A stretch of DNA of 64,000 nt from assembly GCF_013141765.1 (NCBI RefSeq), contig NZ_WHOD01000082.1, forward strand, positions 122,954 through 186,953, in the 5' to 3' direction. The notes below the pieces were generated by a model, which saw nothing but the letters and a program-made list of their open reading frames with translations, was not told the origin of the DNA and did not search any database. This document shows, one piece after another, positions 53,447 through 60,673 of the stretch. Origin of the DNA: Paenibacillus foliorum. Its GTDB lineage: Bacteria > Bacillota > Bacilli > Paenibacillales > NBRC-103111. The position numbers and the translations under genes were made by a program. The stretch's first letter is position 1. Every line of letters starts with the position of its first letter.

Positions 53447-53575
53447 TTATTTCCGAATCCGGCGTCTTCTCATATTCCAAAACTTGATCCATAAGTCCAT
53501 ATTATCATCCCTAAACAGACGAATTCCTACGAATTTAAACGGTGTCCAAATTTCACTAAAATAGTAATGGGGCAT
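53447..53575 (-). CDS. Very small basic, aromatic-rich protein, 42 residues
   Basis: ATG 53575 follows AAGGA with 9 bases spacing, and the frame ends with a TAA. The peptide starts MPHYYFSEIWTPFKFVGIRLF and ends NMRRRRIRK, giving seven aromatic residues in the first half and a strongly cationic tail. It lies 18 bases downstream of another tiny gene (53594-53740), and both are too short for usual gene callers. No family recognised. Could be a membrane-active or RNA-binding peptide (inference). Confidence 0.55.
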   Translation of the reverse strand: MPHYYFSEIWTPFKFVGIRLFRDDNMDLWIKFWNMRRRRIRK

Positions 53576-53593
53576 ATCATTCCGTCCTTTATT

Positions 53594-53740
53594 TTACTCG
53601 CTCTTTGTGCCAACATTTTCAGCAAAACAGTTAGCAGCCTCGCAACATCCAGAAATATCCAGAAATACACTATTCAGTTTAGTGTCTGTCGGAGCCACTT
53701 CGCCTATAACAAATACCGCAAACTGGGCATTGTGATTCAC
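53594..53740 (-). CDS. Very small protein with Cys pair, 48 residues
   Basis: A minus-strand frame from GTG 53740 to TAA 53594-53596 reads NHNAQFAVFVIGEVAPTDTK and then LDISGCCEAANCFAENVG. AGGAGGG lies 14 bases before the GTG, which is rather far; no ATG is available. Codon texture looks protein-like. A strong terminator sits just upstream, so transcription must start between 53741 and 53780. Probably forms a two-gene unit with the 42-residue gene. Function unknown. Confidence 0.45.
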   Translation of the reverse strand: MNHNAQFAVFVIGEVAPTDTKLNSVFLDISGCCEAANCFAENVGTKSE

Positions 53741-53777
53741 CTCTAGTGCTACTCCCTCCTACTTTAAGACTATTTCA

Positions 53778-53806
53778 ACAAAAAAAAAATCCCCCATATG
53801 GGGGGT
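53778..53806 (-). terminator. Strong terminator downstream of the NUDIX gene
   Basis: On the minus strand CCCCCCATATGGGGG is followed by a run of T. It ends transcripts from the NUDIX gene and insulates the two tiny genes further left. Confidence 0.8.
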
Positions 53807-53925
53807 AACACGATTTAAATAGGGGTACTCCTAGTACCGTCATTAATTCTTTGGCACGCTGTAGCGCTTGTATTTGATTGTTTACTCCGAGCTTTCTGTA
53901 CACAATTTCAACCTTTTTAAGGACG
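53800..53925 (-). pseudogene. LuxR-type HTH relic
   Basis: A minus-strand frame reads VYRKLGVNNQIQALQRAKEL, which is the recognition-helix end of LuxR/MalT-type regulators (usual form VYRKLGVNNRTQAVARARELGLL). Only about 40 codons remain between the NUDIX stop and the terminator; no start or N-terminal domain is present. Confidence 0.6.
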
Positions 53926-53943
53926 AATTTTTACTTTTTGAGG

Positions 53944-54570
53944 TCACGCTTGTAAATAATTAAAAATCGAATTTAATACATTCCTATAATAGGATGATTC
54001 ATGCGGAACAAATCGATCTTTCCCTACATGTTCATTAAAAAACACCCTATCCCCAACATCATCCAATACGAAACCTTCGACATGTATTTCATCTTTATCA
54101 TTTAGATAAAGTGCGTGAAAATCACTAAACTTAGCCCTCAAAATTCCTGCTACTTCTTCTTTTTGCAACGTAAAATCATGAAAAGAATGGCTTGATTCAT
54201 ACAGATAAACGTGAGCGAACTCTTTATCAATGAGCTCTTCTCTTGTCACACAATAATTAATTACACCTAATGATATAAGTTCTGTTATCGATACATCAAT
54301 ACCCACTTCTTCTCTAACTTCCCTGACTCCGTCTTCTATCGTTTCATGAGCTAAGATATGTCCGGCGGCTGTAATATCAAACAGGGATGGATAGTCTTTT
54401 TTTGTATCACTTCGAATCTGCAAATAAATAAAATCCTCACCTGCTTCTTTGCAAATAAACCAGCAGTGGAAGGTTTCATGCCAGTGCCCGATTCTATGAA
54501 CTTCATTTCTAGTAGCTATACCAATTGGGTTTCTATTATCATCAAATATTTTGAATACCTCATTTTCCAT
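53944..54570 (-). CDS. NUDIX hydrolase (isopentenyl-diphosphate isomerase-like subgroup)
   Basis: From ATG 54570 (GGGGGAA about 7 bases before) the protein has 208 residues. It carries a NUDIX box (GHILAHE ... REVREEVGI), one residue shorter than the canonical spacing, and the N-terminal FKIFDDNRNPIGIATRNEVHRIGHWHETFHCWF block of YfcD-type NUDIX proteins. The family hydrolyses nucleoside-diphosphate-linked compounds; the substrate is unknown. A strong terminator follows after a LuxR relic. Confidence 0.88.
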   Translation of the reverse strand: MENEVFKIFDDNRNPIGIATRNEVHRIGHWHETFHCWFICKEAGEDFIYLQIRSDTKKDYPSLFDITAAGHILAHETIEDGVREVREEVGIDVSITELISLGVINYCVTREELIDKEFAHVYLYESSHSFHDFTLQKEEVAGILRAKFSDFHALYLNDKDEIHVEGFVLDDVGDRVFFNEHVGKDRFVPHESSYYRNVLNSIFNYLQA

Positions 54571-54773
54571 TATTAATTCCCCCATAGGCTACATTCATCT
54601 TATTGCGACCATCAATCATAACAAAATTAACGAGCCGTTCACTTTGCTTATCCAAATATATTGCGGAAATCTATACGCTTGTGCGTTGGAGGGCGCGGAT
54701 TCAGGCCACGACCTTTAAGTCCTTTTGTATCCACGTTTATAATGGCCGAACAAATAAGGGTACTACCCTCTAT

Positions 54774-55439
54774 TCAACTTCTCGCTTCAAGAACCCATTC
54801 ATGAGACGGATAATTGGCATTATGTCGTTGTACGCTTTCTTTAAGCATTCGCGCCTCTTCTGGAAGAACTGATTCAAGGTCGCTCCAGCCATTCAAAATG
54901 ATCTTTCTGCTGCGAATATTTTTGCATAGCAGTAGTTCTTCTTCGAATGCAGACCAGGTTCTTCCGTAATTATTTCTACAGTAAAGAGCTCTTTGGATAA
55001 CCTCATGAAGCTCCTGAGCAGTTTGTACTTGAGACAACCGAAAAATCGCTTCCTCATCCTGCTGCCACATGGTCATACGGTTTCCGTCCAAATCAGCAAA
55101 GACAAAATAACGACAATTCCAATTAATATCCCCATGAAGCGTAACTCCATTATCTTTCATAGCTTGGTATGCATGTGCAAGATCTGATGTTTCCCAAATG
55201 AAAATTGAATGCGTAGAAGGAACATGATTTTCTACCTTAGAAAATCCAATATTCAAATTACCTGCGTGTAGCTTGCGTGCGTCGAAATCAATTCCAAGAT
55301 GCAATGAATACCACATCCTTGCTTGTTCAACATCCCGAACTGGAATAGTCGCGACAATAATTCGGCTGATACTTGGAATGTTTGGCTGGTGCTGGATCTC
55401 CATTTGGTCATTCAGTATGTATACCGATTGATCTTTCAT
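54774..55439 (-). CDS. VOC (glyoxalase-fold) protein fused to a barstar-like domain
   Basis: The 221-residue protein has an N-terminal VOC module (about residues 23-125: SRIIVATIPVRDVEQARMWYSLHLGIDF, then FVFADLDGNRMTMWQ) and a C-terminal part (about 135-215) that matches barstar: LHEVIQRALYCRNNYGRTWSAFEEELLL, then KIILNGWSDLESVLPEEARMLKE. Barstar is the inhibitor of the ribonuclease barnase. No RNase gene is adjacent. The fusion looks intact, without a linker of low complexity. A truncated sigma gene lies 3 bases upstream. Confidence 0.8.
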   Translation of the reverse strand: MKDQSVYILNDQMEIQHQPNIPSISRIIVATIPVRDVEQARMWYSLHLGIDFDARKLHAGNLNIGFSKVENHVPSTHSIFIWETSDLAHAYQAMKDNGVTLHGDINWNCRYFVFADLDGNRMTMWQQDEEAIFRLSQVQTAQELHEVIQRALYCRNNYGRTWSAFEEELLLCKNIRSRKIILNGWSDLESVLPEEARMLKESVQRHNANYPSHEWVLEARS

Positions 55440-55442
55440 TTT

Positions 55443-55697
55443 TTACGCTCCTTCTAGAAAATTATAGGGCTTATTTTCGCTCCCAATCCTATAGAGACTA
55501 CATAATCGAAAAACCCGTCGCTTCCGCAAAAATGCTTGCAGGAAGGTTTCCTGTGACGCGTCTTCAGCTAAGTGATAATCACCCAGGACACCGTAGGCTA
55601 CTGAATAAACTGCACTTTTATACTGAACCACGATAATACGATACGAATCCAAATCCCCTGCTCGAATTGCGTGGATCCACCTCAACTCTTCACTCAC
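55443..55697 (-). pseudogene. Truncated ECF sigma-70 factor
   Basis: The 84-residue frame has sigma region 2 (ELRWIHAIRAGDLDSYRIIVVQYKSAVYSVAYGVLGDYHLAEDASQETFLQAF), then an abrupt change to RKRRVFRLCSLYRIGSENKPYNFLEGA, which skips most of region 2.4 and lacks region 4. A deletion has removed the promoter-recognising half. It may be expressed with the VOC-barstar gene 3 bases downstream but cannot act as a sigma factor. Confidence 0.75.
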
Positions 55698-55800
55698 TCT
55701 TCTTCATCCTGTACATTAAAATTTATTCATAGTTAATAAGTATTCGTTAACATACAAATTTTTCCTCCATACTTATCCAGTTAATCTACTGTTAACGAAA

Positions 55801-55834
55801 GAAGGCTACCGATCCGGTGCTATCGGTAGCCTTC
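55801..55834. terminator. Strong hairpin
   Basis: GAAGGCTACCGAT and ATCGGTAGCCTTC form a perfect 13-bp stem with an 8-base loop. It lacks a long T tract and could be a terminator or an RNA-stability element. Confidence 0.6.
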
Positions 55835-55873
55835 TGATGAAATTCATTGAGCAGAAATTGAGGCTCAGAACGG

Positions 55874-56213
55874 AAATCAGTGCTTGACGAAATCACTCGA
55901 CTTCGGCTCTTTACCCAGCTCAGCGCTTGACAAGACCTTACGAACGGCAATGACAGCACACAAGACATTATTTGAGCTATTACCTACCCTCAAATCCTGC
56001 ATCTATACAGCCTTTTGGCCGTTTTATCGGAAGTCTTGGTGAATTCATGCAAATATGCATCTCTTTTTCATTATTAACTAAAACTGGACCATTTTACATT
56101 AAATTTCTGTACTTTTGCAGTTCTTTCCTCTCACAAGCAAATTTCGATAGATAATAACTGCATATTTGCAGGCTTATGCAGGCTGATGATCACAGGAGGT
56201 CAAGCACTGATTT
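55874..56213. repeat. 340-bp element bounded by 15-bp inverted repeats
   Basis: AAATCAGTGCTTGAC (55874-55888) is repeated exactly in reverse complement at 56199-56213. A further inner copy of the motif, CAGCGCTTGACAA, lies at 55920-55932. The same 16-base motif bounds the stretch 62525-62717. The element has no gene and is MITE-like. Confidence 0.6.
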
Positions 56214-56241
56214 GAGGTTAAACTGAAATTGAGAAGAAAAT

Positions 56242-56598
56242 TTAAAAGCATGAAAATGAGTTGATCTCTCTTAAATTAATTCCAAAGATCACCCAAAACC
56301 TACCGGTCCACCTAAAACCTGAAACCGAAACGCGTCCGACAAAAGTTGGGTAAAACCAGAAGCGGCTCCCATTATTAAGCCAAACAAAGGTGTTTCGATA
56401 CAAGCAACGTGAAATAGATCGGGGGTCAACAGCAAAAGCAGAAATGGTTGGTTCAAAATGTGGGGGTGGGAATGTTGGTCCATGTTGTGGGCCGTGTTGC
56501 GGGCCATGTTGCGGTCCGTGTTGTGGGCCATGCGGCGGGCCATGTTGTGGGCCGTGTTGTGGGCCATGCGGCGGGCCGGATGGTGGCATAAAGGACAT
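56242..56598 (-). CDS. HGPQ-repeat protein with aromatic C-terminal domain
   Basis: The 118-residue protein starts at ATG 56598 (AAGGAG, spacing 9). After MSFMPPSGP come eight tandem HGP-containing tetrapeptides (HGPQ/HGPP), encoded by 12-bp DNA repeats, then TFPPPHFEPTI and a C-terminal domain rich in Trp/Phe/Arg (FVWLNNGSRFWFYPTFVGR, GFRWTGRFWVIFGI) ending in CF. Similar His-Pro-Gly-repeat proteins occur in Bacillus/Paenibacillus and may belong to spore surface or metal-binding proteins, but function is not established. Confidence 0.75.
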   Translation of the reverse strand: MSFMPPSGPPHGPQHGPQHGPPHGPQHGPQHGPQHGPQHGPTFPPPHFEPTISAFAVDPRSISRCLYRNTFVWLNNGSRFWFYPTFVGRVSVSGFRWTGRFWVIFGINLREINSFSCF

Positions 56599-56716
56599 TC
56601 GATGTCACTCCTTTTCTAAAGTGGGCTAATATAATGTATGTAGGAATGAATCCTTCGGATTGGGCCCTTACCTAATTTCCCGAAGTTGTAAAAACTGTTA
56701 TTTCTGTGTAAACATG

Positions 56717-56741
56717 AAAAAGAACTGCGCTGCCGCAGCTC
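56717..56741 (-). terminator. Terminator of the sigma/anti-sigma operon
   Basis: On the minus strand GAGCTGCG-GCAG-CGCAGTTC is followed by TTTTTC, about 110 bases after the anti-sigma stop codon. Confidence 0.75.
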
Positions 56742-56851
56742 CTTCGTTGTACAGACAATCAGATACCCTTTATTGAGTGCGCTAAACTGTGAAATAACTT
56801 TAGAGTGCTGCCTTTCTTTTATCCAAGTATATTTGGACTTCATTCCATGTT

Positions 56852-58558
56852 CTATTTGCTATCTTCCTTTATAGGTACAGACCAATCCACATTAGTATAC
56901 AGCCGATCCACTACCGTCCGAGTCAGCTGAAGCCGATCCGGTATCTCCGTAAGGCCCTGAGCGCGGAATTCAAATAGACCACCTAAATTCGGTCCGCCGA
57001 GTTGAATATAACCGTCTTTCCATCCAGAAGCTCCTTCTGTTGTCGAAGCGCCGCGCATAGAGATTGTATACTCTTTGCCATTGAGTGCTTTTAACCTCCA
57101 TTCGCTTTGCGAATACTCATTCCGCAGCTTTCCGTCTAGATGCAAGGCACCCTCCACTTCTTCTCCATTCGTATTCGGCGGGGATTCTACAGTGAAATCT
57201 CTTAACATGAGTTCATCACCATCAGAACGAAAAGGAACCGGTTGAACTTTTAGCTTGGACGGCTCAAACTGGACCGAAGCATCGTCACGCTCGGAGACGA
57301 AATAACCATCAAATACGAAGGTGTAGGGGCTGTCCCGTGGCAAATATTCAAACGTATAACTCCAATGCATCAAACCGGGCTTGTCCCCAGGGTGATGGGA
57401 CTGGGTCATTACAAAACCCGGTGCTACTTTTCTCGCGTTAACGCTTTGAATCACCCCTCCCTGCATGTCCTCTAAATGAAACTTCAAGCCTTGCTGCTTC
57501 CATAATTCGCCGGGAGAACGGGCTAGCGCTTCCTCACTGAGTTCGGTGTCGAGTTCTAAGCGAACACCCTGCACCATCCGGGTCAACCGCTTCAAGCGAA
57601 TCGTCATTCCGTCCGGAGCAGTATAGCTTCCCTTCAGCGGAGTAATGGTTGTCTTTTTATTAGCTTCCTTCATATCGACGGAAAAATCGAAATTCCATCT
57701 CCCTTTTTGAATGGGAATATTTACGCCTTTATTGCCCAGCTGAGTAAGATTGCCTTCTATCGTAATTCGGTCGGTTTGAAGGGGTTCTGAGAAGAAGGCT
57801 ACGAGATAGTAAAAATCGTTCGTCGCCCCTATATCGGACATATTTCCAACGATTTTTCCCTGATCGTCTTTAATCTTTATGCTGTTCTCCGGACCAAAGA
57901 CCAACCGATTTCTGTCATGCTTTCCATCCGGTCCGAACAACTGCAGTGCCACTACCACTCGGGTTGGGTCTGCTACCGCTTCGTTTATCATAACGGTGTA
58001 GCCATTATCCTTTACCTTAATGTTTGGATGCTCCACCAGACCGAACTCTTGTGCCCGAAGAAGCCCAATATCGATGTTATTATGCGTAAATAAGGAACGG
58101 AGCGTCTCCGCTAACGTTGGCACGGAATACAAAATAACAGTGCTAAAAAGAATCAATAGCGAAGCTACTCCAAGCGTTAGCTTCCAAAAGATTGCACCTT
58201 TTCGATGAAACAAGCCTTTTTCGACTAAGGTAGATGGAGTTTTGCTGACTTTCACAGCTATACTGCCACCTTCATTTTGCTCCATATTTATTGCTGCCAT
58301 AGTCCCTATCATTGGATCTTTCTTATCATCAAACACCAACTCTTCTTGCTCAAGCGCAGCCATTACTTTGGTGGTAAACGAATCGGGCAAGGCTTTTTCA
58401 AACAGTTCTTGGGACCACAGTGCTTGCTCTTCCAGTTGTTCCTGATAAAGCGATCGGCAGCGGAGGCAAGTTACGATATGCTCGGCCACTTGCTGTTTAT
58501 GGAACGTAGGATCGTCCAATATGTATTGTTCCATCTCAACGGGACTTAAGCAATGCAT
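56852..58558 (-). CDS. Membrane anti-sigma factor with zinc finger and DUF4179-like extracytoplasmic domain
   Basis: The 568-residue protein begins with an HxxxCxxC zinc-type anti-sigma domain (H27, C31, C34), has one membrane helix at about residues 122-148 (LTLGVASLLILFSTVILYSV), and a long extracytoplasmic part with DUF4179-like beta segments. It should hold the ECF sigma factor encoded just upstream at the membrane until a surface signal arrives. Its start overlaps the sigma stop by 23 bases. Confidence 0.9.
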   Translation of the reverse strand: MHCLSPVEMEQYILDDPTFHKQQVAEHIVTCLRCRSLYQEQLEEQALWSQELFEKALPDSFTTKVMAALEQEELVFDDKKDPMIGTMAAINMEQNEGGSIAVKVSKTPSTLVEKGLFHRKGAIFWKLTLGVASLLILFSTVILYSVPTLAETLRSLFTHNNIDIGLLRAQEFGLVEHPNIKVKDNGYTVMINEAVADPTRVVVALQLFGPDGKHDRNRLVFGPENSIKIKDDQGKIVGNMSDIGATNDFYYLVAFFSEPLQTDRITIEGNLTQLGNKGVNIPIQKGRWNFDFSVDMKEANKKTTITPLKGSYTAPDGMTIRLKRLTRMVQGVRLELDTELSEEALARSPGELWKQQGLKFHLEDMQGGVIQSVNARKVAPGFVMTQSHHPGDKPGLMHWSYTFEYLPRDSPYTFVFDGYFVSERDDASVQFEPSKLKVQPVPFRSDGDELMLRDFTVESPPNTNGEEVEGALHLDGKLRNEYSQSEWRLKALNGKEYTISMRGASTTEGASGWKDGYIQLGGPNLGGLFEFRAQGLTEIPDRLQLTRTVVDRLYTNVDWSVPIKEDSK

Positions 58559-59126
58559 CGTTCCTCACCTCCTCGATGGTTATCATTTGTTTTAATCTCT
58601 TTTTTGCCCTATAAAGGTCATTTTGGATTTTGTTCAATGGAACATCCAATACTTCGCTTATTTCTTCATAGCTCAAATCGTTCGTATAGCGGAGCAGCAG
58701 CACTATACGATAATTGGGAGGAAGCTGATGGATTAGGATCTGAAGCTCCGTTCGATGCTCTGTCTGCAGCAGAGTCTCTTCCGGGTCATAGCCGACTGAA
58801 GGATCCGTAGGTGGATCGGCTAGCCGTTCCGTTTGACGTGTTTTTCTCCAGAGATCCTTCAGTAGGTTGGCAGCGATTGTATATAACCATGCGGCAAAAC
58901 TTTTACTTGGGTCATGCGAAGCTAGCTTGCGATAAGCCTTAATAAAGGTCTCCTGAGTCAAATCTTGGGCGTCCTGGTGATCGGCTCCCATTCCCCGCAA
59001 TACTCCGTATATTTTATTTTTGTATCGGTTCACCAGAAAGGCGTAATCCTCCTTATGGCCTTCAAGTACACGAAGAATCTGTTGCTTTTCATAATTTTTC
59101 TCATTTCTATCTACACATTCCTCCAC
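58536..59126 (-). CDS. ECF-type RNA polymerase sigma-70 factor
   Basis: From GTG 59126 (AAGGAGG, 7-base spacing) the protein has 196 residues, the normal ECF size. Region 2 is FLVNRYKNKIYGVLRGMGADHQDAQDLTQETFIKAYRKL with AAWLYTIAANLLKDLWRK; region 4 is LPPNYRIVLLLRYTNDLSYEEISEVLDVPLNKIQNDLYRAKKRLKQM. The frame is open further upstream (to 59567), but that part encodes a BTAD-like relic, not sigma. It forms a unit with the anti-sigma gene. Trigger unknown; envelope stress is likely. Confidence 0.92.
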   Translation of the reverse strand: MEECVDRNEKNYEKQQILRVLEGHKEDYAFLVNRYKNKIYGVLRGMGADHQDAQDLTQETFIKAYRKLASHDPSKSFAAWLYTIAANLLKDLWRKTRQTERLADPPTDPSVGYDPEETLLQTEHRTELQILIHQLPPNYRIVLLLRYTNDLSYEEISEVLDVPLNKIQNDLYRAKKRLKQMITIEEVRNDALLKSR

Positions 59127-59567
59127 TACAAAGCCTCCTTGGAGTTCTATACTATATAGACGAGAAACAATCGAGAAACTCTCACACGTGAGATAAATCT
59201 TTGCCGATGATTTCTGTGCAGCTGAATACATAAAAAACCACGCAGCATCAAGCCTTCGCGGTCTTTGTCGATGAACAAAAAATTTATAGACAGTCGTATT
59301 CAAGTATCTCTCCGCATTAGCTTGGTGCATCCAACCAAAAATATCCTTAACAAGCCTAAAACGGGGAATTCGTTTACCGCGGTAAAGCAATAGATAAATA
59401 AACAGTTCCACGCATTTCCGCGAGATCCACTTCACACGGACCGATTCGTTGCTCACGGTGACGTCGCCGAGCGCCGTTATGACGATCCTACAAGAACCTG
59501 AGGAAGCTGGAACCGACAGTAATGGAGAATGGATGATCCGCCGGTTGCCATAAAAAAACGTAATACA
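59127..59567 (-). pseudogene. BTAD/SARP-type response-regulator relic
   Basis: In frame with the downstream sigma gene the minus strand reads ITALGDVTV, then VKWISRKCVELFIYLLLYRGKRIPRFRLVKDIFGW and AERYLNTTVYKF. This is the start of the OmpR-like winged helix plus BTAD domain of large response regulators (SARP type). The receiver is missing and the later part is scrambled. No ribosome site; probably an inactive remnant whose end was replaced by the sigma gene region. Confidence 0.6.
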
Positions 59568-59675
59568 TTAAACTTATTCTTTTCCCCCTACAAGTAACGG
59601 TAGCTATGGACGTCAAAACAAAGTCCCCTGACTACCGCTATTCTATTGAACTACTCCCTTTTGTAATACGTTTTT
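59554..59675. repeat. Nested inverted repeat
   Basis: AAAAACGTAATACA (59554-59567) faces TGTAATACGTTTTT (59662-59675) with one mismatch, and inside them GTAACGGTAG faces CTACCGCTA. The nested pairing over about 120 bases suggests a folded RNA or a miniature mobile element. It lies upstream of the DoxX gene. Confidence 0.45.
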
Positions 59676-59748
59676 CCGCATTGATCCTAACTAATCTACC
59701 TATCCCGCGGTTTTAAGGGTTAATCCAGACTGAAACAATTTAATACTT

Positions 59749-59791
59749 TGTGATTTTAATCACATGAAAAAACTTTAGTATATGGTACATT
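59749..59791 (+). promoter_or_regulatory. Fnr/CRP-type box and -10 element upstream of the DoxX gene
   Basis: TGTGA-TTTTAA-TCACA (59749-59764) is a perfect match to the Bacillus Fnr/CRP consensus TGTGA-N6-TCACA. Its centre lies about 41.5 bases upstream of a start predicted from the -10 box TACATT (59786-59791), the classic class II activation geometry. Confidence 0.65.
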
Positions 59792-59841
59792 ATAGGTGTA
59801 GAGGGGAAGTAAACATTTCTAAGACGAAAGGAAGATATGCC

Positions 59842-59880
59842 ATGAAAAAACAAAAACGATCCCTTTCTTGGCTGAAATAG
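59842..59880 (+). CDS. Candidate 12-residue leader peptide
   Basis: ATG 59842 preceded by AAAGGAAG (7-base gap) opens a frame MKKQKRSLSWLK ending in TAG 59878-59880. It lies between the Fnr-type promoter and the DoxX gene. It could be a regulatory leader or the remnant of a longer gene; too short for proof. Confidence 0.35.
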   Translation: MKKQKRSLSWLK

Positions 59881-59904
59881 ATAAAGCTTATTTTTTAGTA
59901 CATT

Positions 59905-59922
59905 ATGTGAAAAATTTCACCA
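59905..59922 (+). promoter_or_regulatory. Rex-like operator upstream of the DoxX gene
   Basis: ATGTGAAAAATTTCACCA matches the Rex consensus TTGTGAAA-N2-TTTCACAA at 14 of 16 defined positions. It lies directly in front of the DoxX ribosome-binding site. Rex responds to the NADH/NAD ratio. Confidence 0.55.
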
Positions 59923-59945
59923 ATGAAATTTAGGAGATGATTATC

Positions 59946-60491
59946 ATGTTAGGAAAATGGCTTAGAGAAAATAAATATGCAGCAGTTATTCTGCTTTTCG
60001 TAAGATTGTATTTCGGATATGAATGGCTCACTCACGGATGGCAAAAGTTAACCGGCGGATTTGCTGCCGAAGGATTTTTAAATAACGCGGTCACTAAACC
60101 GGTAATCGACAAAGCAACCAATGAACTTGTTTACCCGACCTTTACCGCATTCATACAACAGTTTGCTTTGCCGAATGTTAAAATAATTAATTTCGTGATT
60201 CCACTCGGCGAATTCTTAGTTGGTCTCGGTTTAATTCTTGGTGTTTTGACTACCGCGGCAGCATTCTTCGGACTTCTCATGAACTTCATGTTCATGTTCG
60301 CGGGTACCGTAAACACGAACCCATGGTTCATTCTTATCGGCGGGATCTTGTTCATGGCAGGCGCAAACACCGGCAGATTCGGTTTAGACCACTACCTGAT
60401 GCCGTACCTACGCAAACTATTCACACATAAAAATGACAACACTAACCGCACAGCAGGAACGGGTACAAATCATACGCAAGCACATGCCTAA
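59946..60491 (+). CDS. DoxX-family membrane protein
   Basis: From ATG 59946 (TTAGGAG, spacing 9) the protein has 181 residues with four hydrophobic segments: VILLFVRLYFGYEWLTHGWQKL, IINFVIPLGEFLVGLGLILGV, AFFGLLMNFMFMFAGT and WFILIGGILFMAGANTGRFGLD. These are DoxX/DoxD features (thiosulfate:quinone oxidoreductase small-subunit-like fold). The Asn/Thr/His tail is free. The upstream Fnr and Rex-type sites suggest expression when oxygen is limited or NADH is high. Confidence 0.9.
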   Translation: MLGKWLRENKYAAVILLFVRLYFGYEWLTHGWQKLTGGFAAEGFLNNAVTKPVIDKATNELVYPTFTAFIQQFALPNVKIINFVIPLGEFLVGLGLILGVLTTAAAFFGLLMNFMFMFAGTVNTNPWFILIGGILFMAGANTGRFGLDHYLMPYLRKLFTHKNDNTNRTAGTGTNHTQAHA

Positions 60492-60508
60492 CCACAGCAA
60501 AACAATTC

Positions 60509-60537
60509 AAAAAGGATCCGCCGCAGCGGATCCTTTT
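60509..60537 (+). terminator. Terminator of the DoxX gene
   Basis: AAAAAGGATCCGC-CGCA-GCGGATCCTTTTT is a perfect 13-bp stem with a T tract, 18 bases after the stop. Confidence 0.9.
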
Positions 60538-60673
60538 TGAATTTATATTGAACTATCTTCCCGTAATAAATTCATCGATTTATCATTCCTATTCGGGTCG
60601 TACCTATCCTCAAACTATTGGAGGATATAGTGATAGGTGTCTGTCGGCCTCTTCCATTAATAAAGGATACTTA

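Larger units (their letters stand above)
55698..56241. other. 544-base gene-free stretch
   Basis: Holds a terminator-like hairpin (55801-55834) and an inverted-repeat-bounded element (55874-56213). No credible coding frame was seen on either strand. Confidence 0.6.

Noticed and set aside
54603..54872. Plus-strand frame of 89 codons
   Set aside because: No ribosome site and it overlaps the coding end of the VOC-barstar gene; composition looks random.
56475..56575. Short tandem DNA repeat resembling a CRISPR-like array
   Set aside because: Units are 12 bp, adjacent and without spacers; they encode HGPQ in a real gene.
56616..56843. Minus-strand frame of 75 codons
   Set aside because: It contains the intrinsic terminator of the anti-sigma gene and has no family-like sequence.
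59149..59163. ECF-type autoregulated promoter (CGTC -10) in front of the sigma gene
   Set aside because: A CGTC-like word occurs but no convincing -35 AAC-type element at 16-17 bases; not reported as a feature.
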